Shown here in pieces: positions 26,020 through 35,622 of a stretch of 64,000 bases of DNA. A model generated the notes under the pieces. That model saw nothing but the letters and a program-made list of their open reading frames with translations. It did not search any database and was not told where the DNA came from. A program made the translations under genes and the position numbers. The stretch covers positions 1-64,000 of the forward strand of contig CBFIBQ010000004.1 in NCBI GenBank assembly GCA_965660875.1, given 5' to 3'. This DNA comes from UBA6770 sp965660875 (GTDB lineage: Bacteria > Bacteroidota > Bacteroidia > Flavobacteriales_G > Salibacteraceae). Within the stretch, counting starts at the first letter, position 1; every line of letters begins with the position of its first letter.

Positions 26020-27078
26020 TTAATCCTTTGAAAGTGCATGCTCTTGCAAGGTCTTATTTCGTTTGCGATTTTTATAGATATCAACCGCTGCAAATACGGC
26101 ATTTCGGAAAGAACTTGCAGATGCTACGCCTTCTCCAGCAATGTCGTAGGCAGTGCCGTGATCGGGTGATGTACGCACTATGGGCAGTCCCCCTGTAAAA
26201 TTGACACCCTCGTCAAAAGATATTGTTTTGAAAGGAGTCAATCCTTGGTCGTGGTACATGGCTAATATACCGTCAAAGTTTTTGTATCCCGGTGAGCCAA
26301 AAAAGCCATCAGCGGGGAATGGGCCAAAAACTCGTATACCTTTTTTTTCTACCGACTTTAGGGCTGGGATGATTACTTTCTTCTCCTCAGTTCCTATGGT
26401 GCCATTGTCGCCAGAGTGCGGGTTTAATCCCAAAACAGCGATTTTAGGTTGAGTAATACTAAAGTCCTGTTGCAAGGTCTTATGCAACACTTCAATTTTT
26501 TTTACAATCAGTTCCTCTGTAATTTGTGCGGCTACATCTTTTAAGGCCACATGGCCAGTTAAGGTAGCCACCCTTAAGTTGCCATGAGTTAAAATCATTA
26601 GCGGATAGTCTTCGTTGGCGTAGTTTGCTAAATACTCAGTGTGACCGGGAAAACTAAAATCTTCAGATTGAATGTTGTTTTTATTTATGGGTGCAGTTAC
26701 CAGTACGTCAATTTTATTTTCGGCAAGGTCTTTTGTTGCTGCTTCAAGTGATAAAAAAGATTTTTTACCGGCATCAACTGTAGACTCTCCAAACTCTATA
26801 GCTTGCACATCACTCCAAACTTCTACTAAATTGGCTCGCTTTGGGTTCGCTTTGGCTGCATCAGTGATATGGAAAAAACTAAAGTCACTAACATTTAGAG
26901 ACTTTTTGTAGGTTTTGACTAAGTCTAAATTCCCGTAAACAATTGGCGTGCAAATGTCAGTCATGCGCGCATCAGAGAAGGTTTTGATTATAACCTCTAA
27001 ACCAATACCGTTATAGTCACCAATAGAAACTCCGACGCGTATTTTACGCTTAGATTTTGAGTGTTTTTTGGATTGCAT
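26020..27078 (-). CDS. pdxA: 4-hydroxythreonine-4-phosphate dehydrogenase
   Basis: PdxA oxidises 4-phosphohydroxy-threonine in pyridoxal phosphate synthesis. Seen are the start RVGVSIGDYNGIGLEVIIK, the substrate/metal motif PGHTEYLA, and the C-terminal YHDQGLTPFKTI with metal His. The ATG at 27078 is chosen because it follows the pepA stop by 4 bp, whereas the in-frame start at 27111 lies inside pepA. The product has 352 residues. Confidence 0.94.
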   Translation of the reverse strand: MQSKKHSKSKRKIRVGVSIGDYNGIGLEVIIKTFSDARMTDICTPIVYGNLDLVKTYKKSLNVSDFSFFHITDAAKANPKRANLVEVWSDVQAIEFGESTVDAGKKSFLSLEAATKDLAENKIDVLVTAPINKNNIQSEDFSFPGHTEYLANYANEDYPLMILTHGNLRVATLTGHVALKDVAAQITEELIVKKIEVLHKTLQQDFSITQPKIAVLGLNPHSGDNGTIGTEEKKVIIPALKSVEKKGIRVFGPFPADGFFGSPGYKNFDGILAMYHDQGLTPFKTISFDEGVNFTGGLPIVRTSPDHGTAYDIAGEGVASASSFRNAVFAAVDIYKNRKRNKTLQEHALSKD

Positions 27079-27082
27079 TTCG

Positions 27083-28528
27083 TTACGCTGAAAGGGTTTT
27101 AAAGAACTCAAATAGCGAACGTACGCCTACGCCAGTACCTTCAATTCCTCTGTAGTTTTTTTCAGAGTGATTAAATGCAGGCCCAGCGATATCAATATGT
27201 ATATAAGGGTACCCTTCTTTTGTTTCGGTGTCTTGAGTGAAGTATTCCAAGAATTTACCAGCTGTAATCATACCTGCTTCGGCTCCCCCTAAGTTTTTAA
27301 TATCAGCAACTCGAGATTTTAGTTGGTCTTTATACTCATCCCAAAAAGGAAATTGAGCAAAACGTTCGTAAGTCTTGAACCCAGATTCTATTAAAACATC
27401 GTGGATTTCTTGTGAAGCATTACCCATAGAAATCATTGCTTGGTCTCCTATTGCCCTTGCAGCTGCTCCTGTTAAAGTCGCTAAGTCCAACACCAATTCT
27501 GGGTCGTAATTTCTAGCATAAGATAGTGCATCAGCTAAAATCATTCGGCCTTCAGCATCTGTATTTAAAACCTCCACTTTCATGCCATTGTGCATATTGA
27601 TTACATCGCCTGGTACGTAGGCATTTCCTCCAGGTCTATTATCTGTAGCGGGAATTAAGCCAATTACTTTAATAGGAAGCTTTGCTTGTGCTATGGCGGC
27701 TATGGTTCCAACCACGGAGGCAGATCCACCCATATCACACTTCATATAATCCATGGACATTGCGGTGGGCTTAAGACTAACCCCACCTGTATCGTAAACG
27801 ACTCCCTTTCCAACCAAAACGTATGGCTTTTCGTTTTTTGCGTTTTCTGGATTCCACTCAAGTATTGAGAAAGTAGGAGGGTTAGGTGAACCTAAATTTA
27901 CGGCGAGTAAACCGCCCATTTTTAGCGATTGTATTTTAGATTTATTGAATACTTCTACTTTAAAGCCAAGGTTTTCTCCCAAATCCATTATGTCATGAGC
28001 GTACTGTTCTGCGGTTAGATAAGACAACGGTTCGTTTACAAAGTCTCTAGCAATGCATGTTGAACTTACGCCTGCATTAAGGTTTGTGATTTCTTGGTCG
28101 GAAAGCCCTACAATTTGGATGTTTTCGATGGTGTTTTTCCGTTTTTCCGCGTCTGAAAAATATTTTAGAAACTGGTAATTACTTAAGCCAAAGCCTTCTG
28201 CAAAGGCATAAAGTATGTCTGTTTGACCGTTTCCGATAATGCTAACAGAAGTCTCTTTTAAGGCATTGATTTTTTTATTGATACCATGCGCTGCTAACCT
28301 TGCTTTTTCTAATGTTTTGTAGGAATCATCGTTTTCTTCTATACGATAAACAAATACGTGACTGTTTAATCGATTCAGGTAAACAGAGTTATTGTCGCTC
28401 TCTAACTGATTTTTTACAAATGTTATTTCTTCGGCAGTCAAACTGGATAACTCATCTGCGCTTTTGCAAATAAGTATTTGATTTTCTCCCGAATTAGCTG
28501 TTTCTGTTGCTGTAAATATTTTTCTCAT
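27083..28528 (-). CDS. leucyl aminopeptidase, M17 family
   Basis: This cytosolic two-metal aminopeptidase of 481 residues removes N-terminal residues from peptides. The C-terminal catalytic domain shows GKGVVYDTGGVSLKP, MKCDMGGSASVVG and NTDAEGRMILADAL, which carry the metal ligands and catalytic Lys/Arg. The N-terminal domain is divergent, as is normal. It lies 4 bp upstream of pdxA, so the two are likely co-transcribed. Confidence 0.94.
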   Translation of the reverse strand: MRKIFTATETANSGENQILICKSADELSSLTAEEITFVKNQLESDNNSVYLNRLNSHVFVYRIEENDDSYKTLEKARLAAHGINKKINALKETSVSIIGNGQTDILYAFAEGFGLSNYQFLKYFSDAEKRKNTIENIQIVGLSDQEITNLNAGVSSTCIARDFVNEPLSYLTAEQYAHDIMDLGENLGFKVEVFNKSKIQSLKMGGLLAVNLGSPNPPTFSILEWNPENAKNEKPYVLVGKGVVYDTGGVSLKPTAMSMDYMKCDMGGSASVVGTIAAIAQAKLPIKVIGLIPATDNRPGGNAYVPGDVINMHNGMKVEVLNTDAEGRMILADALSYARNYDPELVLDLATLTGAAARAIGDQAMISMGNASQEIHDVLIESGFKTYERFAQFPFWDEYKDQLKSRVADIKNLGGAEAGMITAGKFLEYFTQDTETKEGYPYIHIDIAGPAFNHSEKNYRGIEGTGVGVRSLFEFFKTLSA

Positions 28529-28548
28529 TCCTCAAAAATTTTGAATCG

Positions 28549-28556
28549 CAAATGTA
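28549..28556 (-). promoter_or_regulatory. -7 promoter box of the M17 aminopeptidase-pdxA unit
   Basis: Exact TAnnTTTG match (TACATTTG), 20 bp upstream of the ATG. Confidence 0.5.
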
Positions 28557-28682
28557 ATGAAAGGGGTTGGTCTGTATGGGGTATTTGACTTAAGGATACT
28601 TAAAGTTAATTTCAGCCCAAACAGCACCGACATGTTTCCACTTTCCACGATTTTTTTCTTTCTATTATGTTTTTACAAAAAA

Positions 28683-28709
28683 TCCCCAAACTGAAAACCA
28701 GAATGGGGA
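28683..28709 (-). terminator. terminator of the tyrosine-degradation operon
   Basis: A TCCCCA/TGGGGA stem with an inner CTG/CAG pairing is followed on the minus strand by ATTTTTTG. It lies 26 bp after the HPPD stop. Confidence 0.8.
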
Positions 28710-28735
28710 CTCCAAATTAATTTTTACAGAATGGA

Positions 28736-29896
28736 TTATAGGGTTCCTCTGTTTTCTTGCTCTCTCTCGATAGATTCAAATAACGCTTTAAAGTTACCCG
28801 CTCCAAAGCCTCTTGCTCCCATTCGTTGAATAATTTCAAAGAAAAGAGTTGGTCTATCTTCAACGGGTTTGGTGAATATTTGTAAAAGATACCCCTCCTC
28901 ATCTGCATCAACCAATATTGAAAGCTTTTGCAATTCATTAATATCTTCTTTCATCATATCGCGATGCTGGCCCAATCGCGCTGGAATAGCATCGTAATAG
29001 GCTTGAGGCGGTGGCGGTAAAAACTCAACACCTCGCGCTTTTAGTTGAGCAACGGTTTCAATGATGTCATTAGTAGCAACGGCAATGTGCTGAACGCCTG
29101 AGCCTTCATAGAAATCTAGGTACTCTTCAATTTGTGATTTCTTAGCTGCTTTTGCAGGCTCGTTTATAGGAAACTTAATTCTACCATTTCCATTGGACAT
29201 TACCTTACTCATTAATGCTGAGTATTCTGTGTGAATTTGTTTGTCGTCAAAGGATAAAAAGTTTTCAAAACCCATAACATCCTCGTACCACTTTACCCAA
29301 GTATTCATTTGGTTCCAGCCTACGTTTCCTACCATGTGGTCAATGAATTTTAGTCCAACAGGAGTAGGGTTGTAATCCGACTTCCACTCTTTGAAGCCCG
29401 GCATAAATGTGCCTTTGTAGTTTTTTCGCTCCACAAACATGTGCACGGTTTCCCCATAGGTGTAAATTCCCGCTTTCACTACTTCGCCATTTTCGTCGGT
29501 TTCAACCGTTGGCTCTAAGTATGACTTCGCTCCTCTTGAAGTGGTTTCTTCGTATGCTTTTCTGGCATCCCCAACCCATAGAGCTACTACTTTAACTCCA
29601 TCACCGTGCTTCACGATGTGATCGTTAATTGGTGATTTACTGTTTAATGGAGTGGTGAGTACCAGTCTAATTTTATCCTGAACAAGAACGTAGCTCACGG
29701 AATCTTTAGAGCCCGTTTCCAACCCTCTGTAAGCTAAGGATTGAAACCCAAAAGCGGTTTTGTAAAAATGTGCGGATTGCTTGGCATTTCCCACATAAAA
29801 CTCCACATAATCTGTTCCCAAGAGTGGCAAAAAATCTTGCGCTCCTGCAAATATTTTTTCTAAACCGTAATCAACGGACTTTACTTCTTTGCTCAT
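28736..29896 (-). CDS. hppD: 4-hydroxyphenylpyruvate dioxygenase
   Basis: This 386-residue Fe(II) dioxygenase turns 4-hydroxyphenylpyruvate into homogentisate. Two VOC-fold halves are present. The three iron ligands are visible in FIDHMVGNV (His), GVQHIAVATNDI (His) and LFFEIIQR (Glu), and the C-terminal helix GFGAGNFKALFE closes the active site. It follows the homogentisate dioxygenase gene by 30 bp on the same strand. Confidence 0.96.
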   Translation of the reverse strand: MSKEVKSVDYGLEKIFAGAQDFLPLLGTDYVEFYVGNAKQSAHFYKTAFGFQSLAYRGLETGSKDSVSYVLVQDKIRLVLTTPLNSKSPINDHIVKHGDGVKVVALWVGDARKAYEETTSRGAKSYLEPTVETDENGEVVKAGIYTYGETVHMFVERKNYKGTFMPGFKEWKSDYNPTPVGLKFIDHMVGNVGWNQMNTWVKWYEDVMGFENFLSFDDKQIHTEYSALMSKVMSNGNGRIKFPINEPAKAAKKSQIEEYLDFYEGSGVQHIAVATNDIIETVAQLKARGVEFLPPPPQAYYDAIPARLGQHRDMMKEDINELQKLSILVDADEEGYLLQIFTKPVEDRPTLFFEIIQRMGARGFGAGNFKALFESIEREQENRGTL

Positions 29897-29926
29897 AATT
29901 TATTCAATTTTCAATTCTATAATTGG

Positions 29927-31081
29927 CTATAGCCAAGATTTAAAATAATCTTCGTCTGCAATTTTCATTGCCTGCTCAGTAATTTGAAGGGGTTTAAAGG
30001 TATCAACCATTACCGCTAGTTCCTCCGTCTCCTTTTTACCAATGCTTCTTTCTACAGCACCAGGATGTGGGCCATGAGGAATTCCTGCAGGGTGCAAACT
30101 GATATGACCAGCTTCAATATCATTTCTACTCATAAAATCACCATCGACGTAATACAACACTTCATCTGAGTCTATATTACTATGGTGATAAGGAGCCGGA
30201 ATAGAGTCTGGGTGATAATCGTAAAGTCTGGGAACAAACGAGCAAATTACAAATGCGTCGGTTTCAAATGTCTGATGAATTGGAGGCGGTAAATGTACTC
30301 GTCCAGTGATGGGTTCAAAGTCGTGAATCGAAAACGCATAAGGGAAATTGTAACCATCCCAACCTACTACGCTAAACGGATGAGCTGCGTAGGTAAAGTC
30401 ATACAGAACACCTTCTTTTTTAACCTTAACCGTGAAGTCTCCTAACTCATCGTGCGTTTCCAAATCTTTTGGTGCCCTTAAATCTCGTTCACAAAATGGT
30501 GAGTGTTCTAAATGTTGGCCAAACCAATTCCTATAACGCTTGGGCGTATATATGGGACGGTTGGACTCCACAATAAACAATCGATTGTCTGTTGAATCAA
30601 AATCCATTTTGTAAATCATTCCCCTTGGAACTACTAGATAATCACCGTAAGAGAAGTCAATGTTACCGAGCATAGTTCGCAACTTACCACTGCCTTTGTG
30701 AATGAAGATAACCTCATCAGCATCACCGTTCTTGTAGAAATAGTCCTCAGAGCGGTTTGTAGGCGCAGCTAAATGAATAGTACAGTCTGAATTAAAAAGT
30801 ACAGGGTTTCTTGATGTTAACTGATCAGCAACTGGGTCTACTTGAAACCCTCTAAAACGATAAGATTGAATGTTTTTGGCTTTGGCTGCTTTTGGCGATA
30901 CGTCTATCGAGTAGCCTATATGCTTAACCATTGTAGACCGTTGGGTATGGTACATCAATGATGACATTCCATCAAAACCTATTGTGCCGAACAATTCTTC
31001 ATAATATAAATCACCATTTTCTTTTTTGAAAACGGTGTGTCTCTTTGGTGGAATTTTTCCCAGCTTGTGATAGAAAGGCAT
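29927..31081 (-). CDS. hmgA: homogentisate 1,2-dioxygenase
   Basis: This enzyme opens the homogentisate ring, the step after HPPD. The ATG at 31081 (MPFYHKLGKIPPKRHT) matches the usual family start, and the earlier in-frame ATG at 31099 overlaps the promoter box, so it is rejected. Iron-site motifs appear near the C-terminus: HLPPPIHQTFE, PYHHSNIDSDEVLYYVDG and HPAGIPHGPHPG. The product has 384 residues. Confidence 0.94.
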   Translation of the reverse strand: MPFYHKLGKIPPKRHTVFKKENGDLYYEELFGTIGFDGMSSLMYHTQRSTMVKHIGYSIDVSPKAAKAKNIQSYRFRGFQVDPVADQLTSRNPVLFNSDCTIHLAAPTNRSEDYFYKNGDADEVIFIHKGSGKLRTMLGNIDFSYGDYLVVPRGMIYKMDFDSTDNRLFIVESNRPIYTPKRYRNWFGQHLEHSPFCERDLRAPKDLETHDELGDFTVKVKKEGVLYDFTYAAHPFSVVGWDGYNFPYAFSIHDFEPITGRVHLPPPIHQTFETDAFVICSFVPRLYDYHPDSIPAPYHHSNIDSDEVLYYVDGDFMSRNDIEAGHISLHPAGIPHGPHPGAVERSIGKKETEELAVMVDTFKPLQITEQAMKIADEDYFKSWL

Positions 31082-31096
31082 ATACTCAATTTTATT

Positions 31097-31104
31097 CAAA
31101 AGTA
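31097..31104 (-). promoter_or_regulatory. -7 promoter box of hmgA-hppD
   Basis: Exact TAnnTTTG match (TACTTTTG), ending 16 bp upstream of the chosen hmgA ATG. It decides the start choice. Confidence 0.5.
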
Positions 31105-31141
31105 AGGCCGTAGATGTACGGTTAAAATGATAATTGTCAGC

Positions 31142-31149
31142 TAACTTTG
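31142..31149 (+). promoter_or_regulatory. -7 promoter box of the di-haem peroxidase gene
   Basis: Exact TAnnTTTG match (TAACTTTG), 60 bp upstream of the ATG, divergent from the hmgA box. Confidence 0.4.
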
Positions 31150-31208
31150 TCGACAGAAAATACGTATGAACTTATAGTATTCTAAATTGTTTTAATAAAA
31201 AATTTATC

Positions 31209-32276
31209 ATGAAATATCTCCTGCTTTTTAGTTTATCTACAGTCGTATTGTCTTGTTCTTATCAAGTGGAAAAGGATAACGAAGTAAAGCTTATGAGCTT
31301 GAATGAAACTAAAAATGCCAACCTCACAAAGTACGCATTAAAAACAGCTAAACAAAACTTTGCTCCAATTTCGGGGAATAAAGAGCTGGAGTTAGACCAT
31401 AATAAAGTGAAGCTTGGTAAAGCGTTATATTTTGATAAGCGATTGTCAAAAGACGGAAACATATCATGTAATTCTTGCCATAATTTAGAAACCTTCGGAG
31501 TTGATAATTTACCTACCTCACCTGGAGATAAGCAGGAAAATGGAGATAGAAATTCTCCAACGGTATTTAATGCACATGAGCACATAGCTCAATTTTGGGA
31601 TGGTAGAGCCAAAACAATCGAAGAACAGGCGGGAATGCCGATCTTAAATCCAGTTGAAATGAATATACCTTCCAAAAAGTTCTTAGTGGATAGGTTGTCG
31701 CAAATAAGTGTCTATCAAGATTTATTTGCGAAGGCATTTCCAATGTCAAATCAACCCATTACCTATGAAAATATTCAGAATTCAATAGGGCTTTTTGAAA
31801 AAACGCTGAATACGCCTTCTCGATTCGATGCATTTTTACTCGGCGAAGAAGAAGCATTGTCAAATGTTGAAAAACAAGGACTCGTATTATTTGTTAAAAC
31901 GGGTTGTACGAGTTGCCATAATGGAAAGCTATTAGGTGGAAACGCGTATCAAAAATTTGGCTTGTTGGAAGACTATACGAAATATACCCAAAGTACTCAT
32001 ATTGACGAGGGCAGATTCAACTCTACCAAAAACCCTGCGGACAAAAACTTCTTTAAGGTTCCAAGTTTGCGCAATATTAGCGAAACACACCCTTATTTTC
32101 ATGATGGCTCAGTAGACGAACTAGAGCGTGCCGTTTGGATTATGGGAAAAACCCAGTTGGGTAAAGACTTAGCAAAAGACGAAGTGCAAAGTATTGTTCG
32201 CTTTCTTGAAGCCACAAAAGGTACATTACCCCCTGGGGTCGCTACTCCTCCAACTGAAATTGCTGAGCACATATAG
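31209..32276 (+). CDS. di-haem cytochrome c peroxidase, lipoprotein
   Basis: This 355-residue MauG/CcpA-type protein reduces hydrogen peroxide or related substrates in the periplasm. Two haem c sites are visible: CNSCH (87-91) and CTSCH (233-237). A lipoprotein signal (VVLSC, Cys16) suggests membrane anchoring. Distal-site motifs NSPTVFNAHEH and FWDGRAKTIEEQA fit the family. It is divergent from the tyrosine genes. Confidence 0.92.
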   Translation: MKYLLLFSLSTVVLSCSYQVEKDNEVKLMSLNETKNANLTKYALKTAKQNFAPISGNKELELDHNKVKLGKALYFDKRLSKDGNISCNSCHNLETFGVDNLPTSPGDKQENGDRNSPTVFNAHEHIAQFWDGRAKTIEEQAGMPILNPVEMNIPSKKFLVDRLSQISVYQDLFAKAFPMSNQPITYENIQNSIGLFEKTLNTPSRFDAFLLGEEEALSNVEKQGLVLFVKTGCTSCHNGKLLGGNAYQKFGLLEDYTKYTQSTHIDEGRFNSTKNPADKNFFKVPSLRNISETHPYFHDGSVDELERAVWIMGKTQLGKDLAKDEVQSIVRFLEATKGTLPPGVATPPTEIAEHI

Positions 32277-32340
32277 TTATCTGCTGTTCCCGGCTAAAGG
32301 CTGGATTTAAATAATATTTTTGCTGTTTTCAGATACAATA

Positions 32341-33279
32341 ATGGCAGAAAACATTCTCATAATAGGCTCTCTTGGTCAGGTCGGTCAAGAGTTATTCGAA
32401 AGTTTGAAATCCTCCTATGGGGAATCAAACGTAATTGCAACGGACGTTAAAGACAACGTAAATGTGGAAGGAAGATATGAGCAGCTTGATGTTCTGGACA
32501 AAAATGCCTTGTTTGAGATCGTAAAAAAGAATAAAGTCACACAGGTTTACAACCTAGCGGCGCTATTATCTGCTACGGCCGAGAAAAACCCACGATTTGG
32601 CTGGGACTTAACTATTGAAGGGCAATTCAATGTGCTTAACTTAGCCAAGGAAGGACATATAAAAAAGATATTTTGGCCGAGTTCAATTGCTGTTTTTGGA
32701 CCAACTACACCAAAAGATAACACCCCCCAGCAAACCATTATTGAGCCGAATACAGTTTATGGTATAGGTAAACTTGCGGGAGAAATGTGGAACAAGTATT
32801 ATTTTGAAAAATACGGAGTTGATGTTCGCGGTGTGCGTTACCCAGGGTTAATTGGTTGGAAGAGTTTGCCTGGAGGAGGAACAACAGATTACGCCGTCGA
32901 TATTTTCTACAGCGCATTAAAGGGTGAAACATTTGACTGCTTTCTAAAAGCAGACACCGAGCTCCCCATGATGCACATGGAAGATGCCATCCGAGCTACA
33001 AGAGAAATAATGGAAGCGCCAACAGAGCAGATAAAGTTAAGAACCTGCTACAACATTGCTGCAATGAACTTTACACCAGCAAAAATTAGCGAAGCTATTT
33101 CAGAAAAAATACCCGAATTTAACATTATCTATAACCCTGATTTTAGGCAAGAAATTGCTGCTACATGGCCTAGGTCTATTGATGATTCAGCGGCAAGAGC
33201 AGATTGGGGTTGGAAAGAAAAATATAACCTGAGCGAACTTGTTATCAATATGCTGGAGAATTTAAAGAATAAGGTATAA
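32341..33279 (+). CDS. L-threonine 3-dehydrogenase, SDR type
   Basis: The 312-residue protein is an extended SDR with the Rossmann motif GSLGQVGQEL, the catalytic YGIGKLAGE (Tyr and Lys) and GWKSLPGGGTTDYAVDIFY, which is typical of the threonine dehydrogenases of Bacteroidota. It would oxidise threonine to 2-amino-3-ketobutyrate. The ATG at 32341 is preferred over one 21 bp upstream. The M28 gene starts 1 bp after its stop region. Confidence 0.88.
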   Translation: MAENILIIGSLGQVGQELFESLKSSYGESNVIATDVKDNVNVEGRYEQLDVLDKNALFEIVKKNKVTQVYNLAALLSATAEKNPRFGWDLTIEGQFNVLNLAKEGHIKKIFWPSSIAVFGPTTPKDNTPQQTIIEPNTVYGIGKLAGEMWNKYYFEKYGVDVRGVRYPGLIGWKSLPGGGTTDYAVDIFYSALKGETFDCFLKADTELPMMHMEDAIRATREIMEAPTEQIKLRTCYNIAAMNFTPAKISEAISEKIPEFNIIYNPDFRQEIAATWPRSIDDSAARADWGWKEKYNLSELVINMLENLKNKV

Positions 33280-33280
33280 T

Positions 33281-34285
33281 ATGGGCATTAGGTGCGCGGT
33301 ATTTATTGCTTTGATTGTTATATTCTGGGGTTGTGCGGAAGAACCCGAACGAAGAAAATCAAAAACCCAATCGAATAAGGTACAGACCTTCAAGCCTGCT
33401 GATAAGCCTTTGTTTAATAGCGACAGCGCCTTCCAATTTGTGAAAGACCAAGTAGACTTTGGCCCAAGAGTACCGGGTTCAACTGCACACAGTAAAGCTG
33501 CCACTTACTTTGAGTCTAAGTTTAACTCTTGGAACTGGGCCACCGAAGTTCAGCAAGGCAAGGCAACAACCTTTAACGGTAAAAATATCCCAATAAAAAA
33601 CGTTATTGCAAGAACGGATACGAGTAACCCTAATCGAATACTTCTGATGGCGCATTGGGACTCCCGGCCATTTGCCGATAGAGATAATGAACGGAAAAAA
33701 GAAGCAATTGATGGAGCAAATGACGGCGCATCCGGTGTAGGTGTGTTAATGGAAATTGCTCGTGTGATTGACAGTTATACAGTAAAGCCTAAGGTAGGGG
33801 TTGATATTATTTTGTTTGATGCTGAGGATTACGGCCAGCCCTCTTCTTTGATGGGTGGTCAGAACGGTGATACGTGGTGTTTAGGTTCGCAATATTGGGC
33901 AAATAACCTTTCTGAAGATTATATAAAACCGAAGTATGGTGTGTTGTTGGATATGGTAGGAGCAAAAGATGCCATCTTTCCTAAAGAAGGCGTTTCCATG
34001 CAATACAATCCGACATTGGTAAATAAAGTTTGGTACTTAGCGGGTAAATTAGGTTATGGTCAGTATTTTATTCAGCAGGAGGCCAAAGGAGGTATTACGG
34101 ATGATCATTTATACGTAAATCGAATTGCAGAAATTCCAAGTATTGACATTATACACTATGACCCATACAAAGGGGACTTTGGAGCTTTTCATCACAAGCA
34201 CGACGATAATCTAGAGGGTATTGATAGCACTACCCTTGGCATAGTTGGAGAGGTGGTTTTAGAGTTAATTTACAGAGAACGTTAA
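33281..34285 (+). CDS. M28-family peptidase / glutaminyl cyclase-like lipoprotein
   Basis: The 334-residue protein has a lipoprotein signal (FWGC, Cys18) and an M28 zinc fold. Metal-site motifs are AHWDSRPFAD, DGANDGASGVG, LFDAEDYGQP, LLDMVGAKDA and a C-terminal FHHKHDDNLE. The pattern, with DTWCLGSQYWA, is closer to glutaminyl-peptide cyclotransferases than to aminopeptidases, so it may form N-terminal pyroglutamate on exported proteins. Activity is inferred. Confidence 0.85.
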   Translation: MGIRCAVFIALIVIFWGCAEEPERRKSKTQSNKVQTFKPADKPLFNSDSAFQFVKDQVDFGPRVPGSTAHSKAATYFESKFNSWNWATEVQQGKATTFNGKNIPIKNVIARTDTSNPNRILLMAHWDSRPFADRDNERKKEAIDGANDGASGVGVLMEIARVIDSYTVKPKVGVDIILFDAEDYGQPSSLMGGQNGDTWCLGSQYWANNLSEDYIKPKYGVLLDMVGAKDAIFPKEGVSMQYNPTLVNKVWYLAGKLGYGQYFIQQEAKGGITDDHLYVNRIAEIPSIDIIHYDPYKGDFGAFHHKHDDNLEGIDSTTLGIVGEVVLELIYRER

Positions 34286-34303
34286 ATTCTGTCAACCTTT
34301 TGG

Positions 34304-34311
34304 TAGTTTTG
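34304..34311 (+). promoter_or_regulatory. -7 promoter box of the anchor-V protein gene
   Basis: Exact TAnnTTTG match (TAGTTTTG), 35 bp upstream of the ATG. Confidence 0.45.
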
Positions 34312-34345
34312 TACGTCTATACTAAACAACACCTAAAACATTGCG

Positions 34346-35155
34346 ATGAATTTTACTTGGAGAACATTCAGACTTTTTGGTATAGCAGCTATCAGCGGAC
34401 TATTTTTAATCGGCCTAGGGTCCAATTCAAATAGCTCTGCGCCCGCAGGATATACGGGCTCACCTGCCGATGGAAAAACATGTGGTACTAATGGAGGTTG
34501 TCATGGGGGTGGAACCACTACCGACAATGGAATGATAAGTACTGATATTCCAAGTGAGGGATACACACCAGGTAATGAGTATACCGTAACGGTTACTGTT
34601 GCTCAAGCAGGGGTTAGTAAATTTGGATTTTCGTTTAGCGCCCAGAAAGACGATGGCACGCAACTCGGCTCTCTAACTGCCGGCACAGAAACAAATATTG
34701 TAAGTTCAAAATATATGAGTCACAAACCGAGTTCTACTTCAGGTTCAGATCAGAAGGCATGGACTTTTAAATGGACTGCTCCGAGTTCAGGCACAGGCGA
34801 CGTAAGTTTTTATGCAGCTGGAAATGCTTCCGATAACATGTCCAACGCTACTGGAGATAACATTTACGTGGCAAAAGCAGTAGTTAATGAAATTGGTGCC
34901 GATACATCTACAACTGCAATCATAGAAAAGAAAAAGTCAGGTATTTCTATTTACCCAAATCCTGCCCAGAGCAATGTTTGGATAGATCTGGAGCATTCAG
35001 AAACACTTTCTATTATTAACTTGAGCGGTAAAGTGGTTAAAAAAATTGAAGCTTCACCAGGAAAAAACAAGGTGGACATTACTGATCTTGATTTTGGCGT
35101 GTACCAAGTGGTAAATGCGAACAGAAGTATGAATGAGACGTTAGTGCGTTTATAG
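34346..35155 (+). CDS. secreted choice-of-anchor V / Reeler-like protein with T9SS domain
   Basis: This 269-residue precursor begins with a hydrophobic signal followed by PAGYTGSPADGKTC and GGCH. The latter looks like the Cys-rich opening of choice-of-anchor V proteins, including a C-x5-CH arrangement. A Reeler-like beta-sandwich (about 70-185) and a T9SS sorting domain (IYPNPAQSNVWIDL ... LVRL) follow. It has no catalytic motif. Its last 6 bp overlap the convergent gldH. Confidence 0.78.
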   Translation: MNFTWRTFRLFGIAAISGLFLIGLGSNSNSSAPAGYTGSPADGKTCGTNGGCHGGGTTTDNGMISTDIPSEGYTPGNEYTVTVTVAQAGVSKFGFSFSAQKDDGTQLGSLTAGTETNIVSSKYMSHKPSSTSGSDQKAWTFKWTAPSSGTGDVSFYAAGNASDNMSNATGDNIYVAKAVVNEIGADTSTTAIIEKKKSGISIYPNPAQSNVWIDLEHSETLSIINLSGKVVKKIEASPGKNKVDITDLDFGVYQVVNANRSMNETLVRL

Positions 35156-35614
35156 TTCAGCTTTTTCTAACCGAAGTCCAACCTCAGTTACGCCGTCTAG
35201 CTGTTTGTCGCGCATTAATTGAGAAAACTTAAAGGAATACGTTCCTGTATCTGGAAACAAAACTTTTCGTTGAAACAAAATTTGGTGTGTTACAATAGCA
35301 CCGGAGCTATTTCCGAGCCATCTTCCAGATTGATCGGCTAGAATAAACTCTAAGGTGTCTTTTTCAATACTCCCGCTGGGCAACTGCAACTCCGACAGCA
35401 CATACAAGTTGCTGTATTTGTAAGATTGCTTGTTTCTTAAGTTAAAATATAGGTTAAGCGGAAAGGAATTATCGTTCATTTCCACATCAAATGTTACTGC
35501 ACTATCAGATGGCCAATTGCTGTTTTTAAGGTCTCTGTTCTTTTCAAAAACCCTTGAGTAATCACAGCTTGTAAAAAGTAGTGACAAGCAACCTATAATC
35601 AACGCTCTTTGCAT
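35150..35614 (-). CDS. gldH: gliding motility lipoprotein GldH
   Basis: The 154-residue lipoprotein (lipobox FTSC, Cys17) matches GldH: DYSRVFEKNRDLKNSNW, then YFNLRNKQSYKYSNLYV and DQSGRWLGNSSGAI. GldH is needed for gliding in Flavobacterium; its exact role is unknown. It follows ricT by 8 bp, an order conserved in the phylum. Confidence 0.92.
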   Translation of the reverse strand: MQRALIIGCLSLLFTSCDYSRVFEKNRDLKNSNWPSDSAVTFDVEMNDNSFPLNLYFNLRNKQSYKYSNLYVLSELQLPSGSIEKDTLEFILADQSGRWLGNSSGAIVTHQILFQRKVLFPDTGTYSFKFSQLMRDKQLDGVTEVGLRLEKAEL

Positions 35615-35622
35615 TTTATCCT

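Noticed and set aside
28717..28938. Frame overlapping the HPPD end
   Set aside because: Lies in another frame of a clear dioxygenase gene and has no features of its own.
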